Origin: CBDUQP01 sp965369385
Lineage (GTDB): Bacteria; Planctomycetota; Phycisphaerae; SM23-33
Assembly (NCBI GenBank): GCA_965369385.1
Contig: CBDUQP010000105.1
Coordinates: 1 to 12,857, forward strand
DNA: 12,857 bases
Direction: 5' to 3'
The translations under genes and the position numbers were made by a program. The notes under the pieces were generated by a model that saw only the letters and a program-made list of their open reading frames with translations, did no database searches and was not told where the DNA came from. Positions 6,655 through 12,857 of this stretch are shown here, one piece after another. How positions within the stretch are numbered: the stretch's first letter is position 1; the number at the start of each line of letters is the position of its first letter.

Positions 6655-6704
6655 CGTAACTTACCATTCTTGCTGCATAAGCGGATGCATTGCCACTTCG
6701 CCGG

Positions 6705-6729
6705 GGCGGCGTTCGTGCCCGCCTGGCGG
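6705..6729 (-). other. GC-rich hairpin after the EF-G-like gene
   Basis: GGCGG (6705-6709) can pair with CCGCC (6719-6723), and CCGCC-T-GGCGG (6719-6729) is a competing palindrome. It lies 12 bases beyond the stop codon of the EF-G-like gene. There is no U run on the minus strand, so it is not a standard intrinsic terminator. Confidence 0.3.
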
Positions 6730-6740
6730 CGTGTTACTCG

Positions 6741-8783
6741 TTAGTGGTGCTCTTCTTCTTTGCTCTTCTCTGCCGCTGCCACCAGATTCTGCTGCACATT
6801 GCCCGGCACTGGTTCGTAGTGACTGAGTTCCATACCGAATGAACCCTGCCCGCCGGTGATGGACCGCAACTGGCTGTTGTATTGCATTACTTCGGCGAGT
6901 GGTGCCTGGGCTTTCACTACGCATTGGTTGCCCGGGAGCATGTCCTGCCCGATGATTCTGCCGCGACGGCCGGACATATCGGAGGCGATATCGCCCATAT
7001 TTCCTGCCGGCACAGTGATTTCCATATCTACGATGGGTTCCAGGATAGTGGGTTTGGCCTTCTTGATAGCATTCACAAACGCATGCTTGCCGGCCGCGCG
7101 GAAGGCAATTTCCTTGGAGTCTACCGGGTGGTGCTTGCCGTCATAAACGCTGACGCGGACATCCTGCAGCGGGTAACCGGCCACCGCGCCGCCTTCCAGC
7201 ACGTCTCGTACACCCTTTTCGATAGCGGGCAGGTACTGACGCGGAATCGACTCACCGTAGAGATCGTTGACGAATTCGAAGCCCTCGCCACGTTCCATGG
7301 GTTCCACGCGGAGGTAAACTTCGCCGAACTGTCCCGATCCGCCGGTCTGCTTCTTGTGGCGGTGGTGGCCGTCGGCCTTGCCGGTGATGGTTTCCTTGTA
7401 GGGAATCTTCGGCTGGGCGGTGTCCACTTCAAGATCGAAGCGTTCCTTCATCTTAGCCAGCATGATTCGCAGGTGCAGATCGCCCGTTCCGGATATGACC
7501 GTCTCGTGCGTTTGCGAGTTACGTGAGTACTTGAAGCAGGGGTCCTCATCGGAGAGCTTGTGTAGCGATTCGGATATCTTCTGTTCGTCGCCGCGTTTCT
7601 TGGGTGTCACGGATAGCGAGAACATCGGAGTGGGCCCCGCCCATGTTTCCTGGTACATAGGCACATGTTCGTCGTGCAGGACTGCTCCGGTGGTGATCTC
7701 GTCGACCTTCGCCAGTGCGATAATGTCGCCGGCGACGGCTTTGGGGGTTTCCTTGGTTTCCTTGCCGAGAATCTTGTAAACGTGGCCGACCTTGGCGGGC
7801 TTTCTCTCATCGGCGAGCAGGTAATGCGTATCGCCGGTGATGGTGCCCTGTAGGACGCGAATCCATGCGAGTTTTCCGACGAACGGGTCGGTAGTTACCT
7901 TGAAAGCCTGTCCCACAAAGGGTTTGTCCGGATCGACCGAGATCTCAATTTCTTCGGCGTCTTCGCCGGTACCGTTCATGACGGCTATATGCGTGGTCTG
8001 TTCGGGCGTGGGGAAGTACTTGGCGACGGTATCGAGCATTTCGGTGATACCGACGTTCTCTTTGGCTGCGGTGAACATTATGGGGATGAGCGCCCCTTCG
8101 ATCATTGCCTTTGAGAACGCGGCTGCCAGTTGCGTATCGGTCAGTTCTTCGCCACCGAGGTAGGCTTCCATGAGGTTCTCGTCGGCTTCGACGATATTCT
8201 CGATCAGTTGGGTGCGGAGATCGGCGACGTCGCCGAGATCGCTGGTGCCTTCGGTATTGGTGAAGCAGTCAACAACCGAGGTGCCGCCGGAAGGTGCGTT
8301 CACAGGCTTGCAACTGCCTCCGAATGTCTCGGTGATGCTGCTCATGATCTCAGCGAGATTGACGTTTTCGGCGTCGATCTTGTTGACCACTACGGCGATT
8401 GGACTGTTGTTGGCCTTGGATTCCTTGAACATTCGGCGGGTGTTAACCTCAATGCCGGCCGTTGCTGAGATTACGATAACGCTGACATCCGCACCGCATG
8501 CCACCGCAAGGGCAGCACCGATGAAATCGGGGTATCCCGGGGCGTCCAGCACGTTGATGGTGGCACCTGCATGGTCGAAGTAGGCTGCTGAGGGGTCTAC
8601 CGAGTGTTTGTGCTCTTTTTCGATGTTCCCGTGGTCCATAATGCTCGAACCATCGTCTACGCTACCGAGACGGTTGGTAACATCCATGGTATAAAGCATT
8701 GCTTCAACAAGAGTTGTTTTACCTGCACCACCGTGCCCGAGCAGGGCGATGTTACGAATGTCTTTAGGATTTGAAGCCGGCAT
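6741..8783 (-). CDS. fusA2: Elongation factor G-like GTPase (EF-G2/FusA2 type)
   Basis: A 680-residue translational GTPase with EF-G domain order. G1 is GHGGAGKT (16-23), G3 is DAPGYPDF (80-87), G4 is NKID (134-137). Domain II starts near 285, domain III near 385 (SLSVTPKKRGDEQKISESLHKL region), domain IV near 475 (HHRHKKQTGGSGQFGEVYLR), and domain V near 580 (ILEPIVDMEITVP). Canonical EF-G has RGITI in switch I and DTPGH in G3; here switch I reads EKEHKHSVDPS and the catalytic His is Tyr83. This marks the EF-G-like paralogue group, whose role is unsettled, rather than the main translocase. GGAGA precedes the ATG at 8783 by about eight bases. A strong hairpin sits in its leader. The acidic His-ending tail (KSKEEEHH) is unremarkable. 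Confidence 0.92.
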   Translation of the reverse strand: MPASNPKDIRNIALLGHGGAGKTTLVEAMLYTMDVTNRLGSVDDGSSIMDHGNIEKEHKHSVDPSAAYFDHAGATINVLDAPGYPDFIGAALAVACGADVSVIVISATAGIEVNTRRMFKESKANNSPIAVVVNKIDAENVNLAEIMSSITETFGGSCKPVNAPSGGTSVVDCFTNTEGTSDLGDVADLRTQLIENIVEADENLMEAYLGGEELTDTQLAAAFSKAMIEGALIPIMFTAAKENVGITEMLDTVAKYFPTPEQTTHIAVMNGTGEDAEEIEISVDPDKPFVGQAFKVTTDPFVGKLAWIRVLQGTITGDTHYLLADERKPAKVGHVYKILGKETKETPKAVAGDIIALAKVDEITTGAVLHDEHVPMYQETWAGPTPMFSLSVTPKKRGDEQKISESLHKLSDEDPCFKYSRNSQTHETVISGTGDLHLRIMLAKMKERFDLEVDTAQPKIPYKETITGKADGHHRHKKQTGGSGQFGEVYLRVEPMERGEGFEFVNDLYGESIPRQYLPAIEKGVRDVLEGGAVAGYPLQDVRVSVYDGKHHPVDSKEIAFRAAGKHAFVNAIKKAKPTILEPIVDMEITVPAGNMGDIASDMSGRRGRIIGQDMLPGNQCVVKAQAPLAEVMQYNSQLRSITGGQGSFGMELSHYEPVPGNVQQNLVAAAEKSKEEEHH

Positions 8784-8810
8784 AGTTGTCTCCAGATGGG
8801 GTCAAAGTCT

Positions 8811-8857
8811 AAACGAGATAGTCCATTTGTCACCCAGTAAGGCGGACTGTCTCGTTT
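8811..8857 (-). promoter_or_regulatory. Leader hairpin upstream of the EF-G-like gene
   Basis: AAACGAGATAGTCC (8811-8824) and GGACTGTCTCGTTT (8844-8857) are complementary at 13 of 14 positions around a 19-base loop. The structure ends 27 bases before the start codon at 8783 and just before the ribosome site. The single odd pair is C-A in the minus-strand RNA and G-U in a plus-strand RNA. It could modulate translation or act as an attenuator, but could also be a stray palindrome. Confidence 0.55.
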
Positions 8858-8960
8858 GTAATCCTACGCTGAACAACCGAGTCTATCTAACTTACGGTTT
8901 GGGCGGGCAAGAGCAAGCAAAAAACGCCCCACCACAGGCCGAATTTTGCATCGGTGTTGA

Positions 8961-9018
8961 GCAAAAAACGGGGACTGGCTCAAGAAGCGAAGCGCACGTG
9001 CCTGTCCCCGCTTTTTGC
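8961..9018 (+). repeat. REP-like palindromic unit, copy 1
   Basis: GCAAAAAACGGGGAC (8961-8975) pairs with GTCCCCGCTTTTTGC (9004-9018). The stem continues past a T-T mismatch with GGC (8977-8979) and GCC (9000-9002). The interior contains AAGAAGCGAAGCGCACGTG. Read on the minus strand, the stem is followed by TTTTTT, so it may also terminate uvrA transcripts. It is an inverted copy of unit 2 with 12 bases missing from the centre. Confidence 0.75.
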
Positions 9019-9035
9019 GTATGTCGCATTTTGCC

Positions 9036-9102
9036 GCAAAATAGGGACAGGCACGTGCGCTTCGCCTTTGGCTTCGCTTCTTGAGCCAGTCCCTAGTTTT
9101 GC
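9036..9102 (-). repeat. REP-like palindromic unit, copy 2 (inverted)
   Basis: GCAAAATAGGGAC (9036-9048) pairs with GTCCCTAGTTTTGC (9089-9102) apart from one extra base, then past an A-A mismatch GGC (9050-9052) pairs with GCC (9085-9087). Its reverse complement matches copy 1 from GGGACTGGCTC to CCTGTCCC, with 12 extra bases between two GCGAAGC words. The two copies are head-to-head, 17 bases apart, 48 bases from the uvrA stop. Confidence 0.75.
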
Positions 9103-9149
9103 TCGCACGTGCCCGTGCCGGCTTCTCATCTTCGGCGCTATTGCCCTGA

Positions 9150-12100
9150 CTAATGTCTCGCCAGGTGAGACTTAAGGAAACTGCCGGTGTATGACGTTGG
9201 GTGCTGCATTATGTCTTCTACTGTGCCCTGGGCTACTATCTTTCCGCCGCCTTCGCCGCCTTCGGGGCCGAGGTCTATTATCCAGTCCGCGCACTTGATG
9301 ATATCCAGATTGTGCTCGATCACGATTATGGTATTGCCCATGTCGGCAAGACGGTTGAGTACGTTCAGCAGATTATGGATGTCCGCGAAGTGCAGACCGG
9401 TAGTGGGCTCATCAAGAATGTAGAGCGTGTGGCCGGTGGCTGTCTTGCCCAGCTCCGATGCCAGCTTCACTCGCTGGGCCTCGCCGCCTGACAGGGTGAT
9501 CGAGCTCTGGCCGAGTTCCACGTAGCTCAGGCCGACATCGTTCAGGGCCTTCAAGAGTTGCTTGATCTTCGGGAACGCGTCGAAGAAACCCATGGCGTCT
9601 TCAACTCGCATGTTCAGCACGTCTGAGATGGTCTTGCCCTTGTACTTCACTTCAAGCGTTTCGCGATTGTATCGCGAGCCCTTGCATTCCTGGCATGTCA
9701 CGTAGACGTCCGGGAGGAAGTGCATCTCTATGCGTTTGGTGCCTTGGCCCTGGCAGGCTTCGCAGCGTCCGCCTTTTACGTTGAAGCTGAATCTGCCCGG
9801 TTTGTAGCCGCGTATTTTGGCTTCCCGCGTCTTGGCGAACAGTTGGCGGATCAGATCGAACACGCCGGTATAGGTGGCGGGATTGCTGCGGGGTGTTCTG
9901 CCGATGGGGGATTGGTCGATCTCGATAACCTTGTCGATCTTTCCCACGCCGAGCAGCTTGTCCATCTCGCCGGGCTTGTCCTTGCTGTTGTAGATTCGGC
10001 GTTTGAGGGCCGGCAGCAGTGTGAGGTTGACCAGCGTACTCTTGCCTGAACCGCTCACGCCCGTGACGCATATCATTCCGCCCAGCGGGAACGCCACGTC
10101 CAGATTCTTGAGGTTGTTTTCGCGGCAGCCCTTTATTTCCAGCAGTTGGCGTTTGCTGAGTTCTCTCTTGTGATGGGGCGGTTTAATCTCCATCGTGCCC
10201 GACAGATACTTGCCCGTGATAGAATCGGGCGAAGCGCAGATCTCTTCTACCGTACCTTGTGCCATCACTCGTCCGCCATGTCTGCCGGCGGCTGGGCCTA
10301 TGTCTATTACCTGGTCGGCGATGCGGATGGTGTCTTCGTCATGTTCGACCACGATCACCGTATTGCCTATGTCTCGCAGGTGCTTCAGCGTGCCAATTAG
10401 TCGTTCGTTATCGCGCTGGTGCAGGCCGATAGTGGGCTCGTCGAGAACGTAGCATACGCCCACCAGCCCGCTGCCAACCTGCGTAGCCAGGCGTATACGC
10501 TGTGCCTCGCCGCCGGATAGCGTAGATGACTTTCGGCCGAGCGATATATACCCCAGGCCAACATCGCTGAGGAATTTCAGGCGGTGTCGAATCTCGCGGA
10601 GGATCATCTCAGCGATTTGTGTTCTTTCTTCATCCAGCACCAGCTTGTCAAAGAATTTCACAGCATCGGTAATGCACACCGACGTTACATCGTGAATGGT
10701 CTTGCCGCAAATGGTTACTGCGGTGGACGTGGGCTTCAGTCGCGTGCCTTTGCACTTGTCGCACGGTTGTTCCGAAAGGAATCCGTGCAGGCGTGCCTTC
10801 ACGAACTGGCTGTCGGTCTTTCGCCAGCGTTTGCTGAGGTTGGGCAATGCACCTTCGAAGCCATTATCCTTGTCACCATACATGAGGATTTTGCATTTGG
10901 CGGCAGGGATGTCTTTGTACGGCATGTTCGGGTCGACGTCATAATCACGGCAGAATTGGCGGATCATGCGGTTGTAGTAGATGTTCATCCGCTTTCCGCT
11001 GTGCCGCCATGCGTCAATCGCGCCGCCTGTCAGCGATACCGTCTGGTCGGGCACGATCAGTTCCGGATCGAATTCCAGTATGGTCCCGAGACCGTCGCAG
11101 GCCTCGCACGCACCGTAGGGACTGTTGAAGCTGAACATCCGCGGGGAGAGCTCTTCGAGATTGGCTTCGGGGTGCTCGGGACAGGCGTAAGTTGCGCTGA
11201 ACAGTTGCTCGGCCCAACCGGCAAACTTGTCTCCCGCCTTGGGTTCTGGACGATCGGGGAGTCTCGTGCTTTGGGCTGCTTTGGTATCTCTTGCAGCCGC
11301 GCCCAATTTTGAATCTGTGGCGGCCTGCGGTTGGTAGAAAATCTTCACCAGCCCGCTGGCGAGCGCAAGGGCGGTCTCCAGGCTGTCCGACAGACGCACC
11401 TTGATGGTGTCCTTAAGTACGAGGCGGTCTACGACTACTTCTATCGTGTGCTTCTTGTTCTTGTTGAGTTCGCCCATGTCGCGCAGGTCCACGATTTCGC
11501 CGTTCAGGCGGACGCGGACAAAGCCTTCACGCTGCACATGCTTCAGCAGGTCGGTGTGTTGGCCCTTCTGGCCGCGAACTATCGGCGCGAGCACCATGAA
11601 CTTGGTTTGATCGGGCAAGTCGAGAATCGTGTCCACCATCTGGCTGACGGTTTGGTTTGAGATAGGCCGGCTGCAAATCCAGCAGTGTGGCTCGCCGACG
11701 CGGGCAAACAGCAGGCGTAGGTAGTCGTATATCTCGGTAGTGGTGGCGACGGTGGATCTTGGGTTGCTGCTGCTGCCGCCGCGCTGTTCGATGGCGACGG
11801 TGGGTGGCAGGCCCTCGATGTGCTCGACATCCGGTTTGGCGAGTTGTTCGAGGAACTGGCGGGCGTAGGCGGACAGGCTCTCGACGTACTTCCGCTGGCC
11901 CTCGGCGTAGATGGTGTCAAACGCCAGGCTGCTCTTGCCCGATCCGCTCAAACCGGTGATAACGACCAGTTTGTCGCGGGGAATCTTCACGTCGATGTTG
12001 CGCAGGTTGTGCTGCTTTGCTCCGATCACGGAGATGTATCGTTGCTCGTTCAGCGGGCGACGATTGGCCTCGACTGCAATGGCGGAATTTGGTTCAGCAG

Positions 12101-12338
12101 CGGTTTGGCTGGTTTGTGTATTGTCAGTGTTCTTAGTCGAAACTGGCGGCGTAGACTGGTGTGTGGATTTGGCGATGGTAGCGGTGGCGTCAGGCTTTGC
12201 CTTGATTGCCGATTTGGTGGACTTGGCGGATTTGGCAGTCGCCTTCTTCGCGGCCTTCTTGCCGGGTGACTTTCCGGCGGCTTTCTTTCTGGTCGCCTTC
12301 TTTTTGGGTTTGTCCGCAGTCTTGATAGTATCAGCCAT
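9150..12338 (-). CDS. uvrA: Excinuclease ABC subunit A with Lys/Ala-rich N-terminal tail
   Basis: A 1062-residue UvrA, the DNA-damage sensor and ATPase that loads UvrB in nucleotide excision repair. Walker A motifs are GLSGSGKSS (129-137) and GVSGSGKST (760-768). Both halves carry LSGGEAQR (607-614, 949-956) followed by VLDEPT and ILDEPT Walker B motifs. Zinc ligands are C386/H389 with C411/C414, and C859/C862 with C882/C885. The SYARQFLEQLAKPDVEHIEGLPP region is typical. Usual length is about 940-960; the excess is a tail of about 98 residues with 18 Lys in the first 58 and AAKKA-type repeats, plus roughly 30 extra residues near 336-375. No alternative Met or GTG start precedes the conserved YISVIGAKQHNLRNI, so the tail is translated if 12338 is the start. 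The ribosome site is weak. Confidence 0.97.
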   Translation of the reverse strand: MADTIKTADKPKKKATRKKAAGKSPGKKAAKKATAKSAKSTKSAIKAKPDATATIAKSTHQSTPPVSTKNTDNTQTSQTAAEPNSAIAVEANRRPLNEQRYISVIGAKQHNLRNIDVKIPRDKLVVITGLSGSGKSSLAFDTIYAEGQRKYVESLSAYARQFLEQLAKPDVEHIEGLPPTVAIEQRGGSSSNPRSTVATTTEIYDYLRLLFARVGEPHCWICSRPISNQTVSQMVDTILDLPDQTKFMVLAPIVRGQKGQHTDLLKHVQREGFVRVRLNGEIVDLRDMGELNKNKKHTIEVVVDRLVLKDTIKVRLSDSLETALALASGLVKIFYQPQAATDSKLGAAARDTKAAQSTRLPDRPEPKAGDKFAGWAEQLFSATYACPEHPEANLEELSPRMFSFNSPYGACEACDGLGTILEFDPELIVPDQTVSLTGGAIDAWRHSGKRMNIYYNRMIRQFCRDYDVDPNMPYKDIPAAKCKILMYGDKDNGFEGALPNLSKRWRKTDSQFVKARLHGFLSEQPCDKCKGTRLKPTSTAVTICGKTIHDVTSVCITDAVKFFDKLVLDEERTQIAEMILREIRHRLKFLSDVGLGYISLGRKSSTLSGGEAQRIRLATQVGSGLVGVCYVLDEPTIGLHQRDNERLIGTLKHLRDIGNTVIVVEHDEDTIRIADQVIDIGPAAGRHGGRVMAQGTVEEICASPDSITGKYLSGTMEIKPPHHKRELSKRQLLEIKGCRENNLKNLDVAFPLGGMICVTGVSGSGKSTLVNLTLLPALKRRIYNSKDKPGEMDKLLGVGKIDKVIEIDQSPIGRTPRSNPATYTGVFDLIRQLFAKTREAKIRGYKPGRFSFNVKGGRCEACQGQGTKRIEMHFLPDVYVTCQECKGSRYNRETLEVKYKGKTISDVLNMRVEDAMGFFDAFPKIKQLLKALNDVGLSYVELGQSSITLSGGEAQRVKLASELGKTATGHTLYILDEPTTGLHFADIHNLLNVLNRLADMGNTIIVIEHNLDIIKCADWIIDLGPEGGEGGGKIVAQGTVEDIMQHPTSYTGSFLKSHLARH

Positions 12339-12406
12339 CGAGTATATCCGTCTATGAATGCAGTTAGTGCAATGTGTCTCAGTGCAGCCAGTACAGATAG
12401 CCCCGT

Positions 12407-12435
12407 AGTATATCCTAGTGGCTTGGGGGGTTCAA
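12407..12435 (-). promoter_or_regulatory. Likely uvrA promoter
   Basis: On the minus strand TTGAAC (12435-12430), 17 bases, then TATACT (12412-12407). Both hexamers are good and the spacing is ideal. Predicted start is near 12400, about 62 bases before the uvrA ATG. No Escherichia-type or Bacillus-type LexA box was seen. Confidence 0.55.
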
Positions 12436-12523
12436 GGGTTCGCCAAAGCGGATTTCGGGTAGATGGTCATATAACACCAAGAAGCAAAGAGTGTTACATA
12501 AGATCGCCGAGGAGATATTGACG

Positions 12524-12625
12524 ATGCCGGGTACTGAGAACATGCAGGGAAGGTTCTTCCGGCTCACTTGGGCGATGGTCAACAGTGAGGGTTCTGAGTT
12601 GTCGAGTCGGGTTTTGGGCGCATGA
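12524..12625 (+). CDS. Possible small protein of 33 residues, unrecognised
   Basis: An ATG at 12524 is preceded by GAGGAG at 12509-12514, nine bases away, an excellent ribosome site. The 33-residue product starts MPGTENMQGRFFRLTWAMVN and ends at TGA 12623-12625. The frame stays open upstream to about 12419, and a GTG at 12491 would give 44 residues (LHKIAEEILTMPG near its start), so this could be the end of a decayed longer gene. A TATAAC at 12470-12475 might be a -10 box but has no good -35. I do not recognise the sequence; chance is quite possible. Confidence 0.25.
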   Translation: MPGTENMQGRFFRLTWAMVNSEGSELSSRVLGA

Positions 12626-12655
12626 AAAAGCCCAGAGTCGTGACGTCCGGGCTTT
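12625..12655 (-). terminator. Intrinsic terminator, minus strand
   Basis: In the minus-strand RNA, AAAGCCCGGA (12655-12646) pairs with TCTGGGCTTT (12636-12627) as ten pairs with one G-U, around a 9-base loop, and runs into a T5 stretch. On the plus strand the same position is an A-C mismatch and the T run is shorter, so the leftward direction is favoured. Confidence 0.6.
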
Positions 12656-12689
12656 AGCGTAAGACCCTATTGACGGGGGCCAACACTCA
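12625..12689 (-). ncRNA. Candidate small RNA of about 65 bases
   Basis: A well-formed minus-strand promoter (12723-12696) predicts a start near 12689, and an intrinsic terminator ends at about 12625. Between them GGCCC (12681-12677) can pair with GGGTC (12667-12663) to give a first hairpin, followed by the terminator stem. No ORF longer than seven codons from the first GTG is visible. It does not match any RNA family I recognise. It lies about 225 bases upstream of the predicted uvrA start on the same strand, so a leader or attenuator role for a longer transcript is an alternative. Confidence 0.35.
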
Positions 12690-12695
12690 CCCGCA

Positions 12696-12723
12696 AGTAT
12701 ATCGCCGCATGCTGCAAGGTCAA
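12696..12723 (-). promoter_or_regulatory. Promoter upstream of the candidate small RNA
   Basis: On the minus strand TTGACC (12723-12718), a 16-base spacer and TATACT (12701-12696). Five of six consensus bases in each box. No coding region follows before the terminator at 12625. Confidence 0.5.
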
Positions 12724-12857
12724 GCTTTTGTCGAAGCAGGATACTGTCAACAACTATCCGTAAGTTTGAACTGTCCGTCCGCCAGGCGGACTTTGTGTCA
12801 TTCTAGTACTCTGTCCCACCTCAATTGATGGGTATAATCGTTTTAGTTTTATTCTGG

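Larger units (their letters stand above)
8784..9149. other. Gene-free gap between uvrA and the EF-G-like gene
   Basis: This 366-base stretch holds the leader hairpin at 8811-8857 and the REP-like doublet at 8961-9102, listed separately. No convincing promoter for the EF-G-like gene was found; minus-strand TTAGAT near 8890 is a weak candidate -10. A word GCAAAAAACG at 8917-8926 is repeated at 8961-8970, the edge of the first REP-like unit. Open frames across this gap are short and look like chance. Confidence 0.5.
12339..12857. other. Region upstream of uvrA without a recognised gene
   Basis: These 519 bases contain the uvrA promoter, a possible 33-residue plus-strand ORF, a candidate minus-strand small RNA with promoter and terminator, a GTCCGCC-A-GGCGGAC palindrome at 12777-12791, and near the right edge a perfect TATAAT at 12833-12838. 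The last overlaps an imperfect palindrome centred on TCAATTGA (12821-12828) and may serve a rightward gene beyond the window, though no -35 box is evident. Confidence 0.5.

Noticed and set aside
6631..6656. Plus-strand intrinsic terminator (AGCAA/TTGCT then T8)
   Set aside because: Only a 5-pair AT-rich stem and no plus-strand gene ending here; the UP-element interpretation for rpmB fits better.
6221..6826. Plus-strand open frame of 201 codons across rpmB and its promoter
   Set aside because: Overlaps rpmB, the rpmB promoter and the 3' end of the EF-G-like gene; composition is not protein-like and no start signal is seen.
6882..7526. Plus-strand open frame of 214 codons opposite the EF-G-like gene
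   Set aside because: Fully antisense to domains III-V of a well-conserved GTPase.
10584..11312. Plus-strand open frame of 242 codons opposite uvrA
   Set aside because: Antisense to conserved UvrA motifs; no ribosome site or recognisable domain.
12339..12440. LexA (SOS) box upstream of uvrA
   Set aside because: Neither CTGT-N8-ACAG nor GAAC-N4-GTTC is present; the nearest CTGT-N8 word ends in CACT. A lineage-specific box cannot be excluded.
1..12857. CRISPR array, phage genes, insertion sequence or tRNA gene
   Set aside because: No regularly spaced repeats, integrase, transposase or cloverleaf-like sequence was seen on either strand.

Overview
This window is a block of bacterial housekeeping genes, mostly for translation. 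It holds the start of gatB, then gatA and gatC (minus), infA (plus), a PHP-domain metallophosphoesterase and asnS (minus), an L,D-transpeptidase (plus), rpmB, an EF-G-like GTPase and uvrA (all minus). No prophage, CRISPR array, insertion sequence, rRNA or tRNA gene was seen. The DNA is moderately GC-rich with well-formed genes.

I tentatively suggest a planctomycete or a related lineage. The basis is weak: a UvrA with a Lys/Ala-rich tail, an indirect amidotransferase pathway alongside AsnRS, an EF-G-like paralogue with a non-canonical switch I, and palindromic extragenic repeats. No decisive taxonomic marker is present.

Layout. 1-2047: a leftward gatC-gatA-gatB operon; only the first 22 codons of GatB lie inside. 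2048-2422: divergent control region with a good promoter for infA. 2423-2650: IF-1. 2651-2932: gene-free, with a nested inverted repeat between convergent genes. 2933-4948: leftward asnS-PHP pair, 33 bases apart. 4949-5183: divergent promoters. 5184-6053: secreted or membrane-anchored L,D-transpeptidase. 6054-6195: strong two-way hairpin terminator. 6196-6456: ribosomal protein L28. 6741-8783: EF-G-like GTPase. 8784-9149: 366 bases with a leader hairpin and a head-to-head pair of REP-like palindromes. 9150-12338: UvrA with a long basic tail. 12339-12857: no recognised gene, but the uvrA promoter, a candidate small RNA with its own promoter and terminator, and a possible 33-residue ORF.

How the genes fit together. 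GatCAB converts misacylated Glu-tRNA(Gln) (and sometimes Asp-tRNA(Asn)) to the correct species. Because AsnRS is encoded here too, the likely essential substrate is Glu-tRNA(Gln). IF-1, L28 and the EF-G-like factor act on the ribosome. UvrA is the damage sensor of nucleotide excision repair, and the L,D-transpeptidase acts on the envelope. No new multi-gene system is visible. The most interesting items are non-coding: the candidate small RNA near 12625-12723, the REP-like doublet at 8961-9102 and the nested palindrome at 2793-2892.
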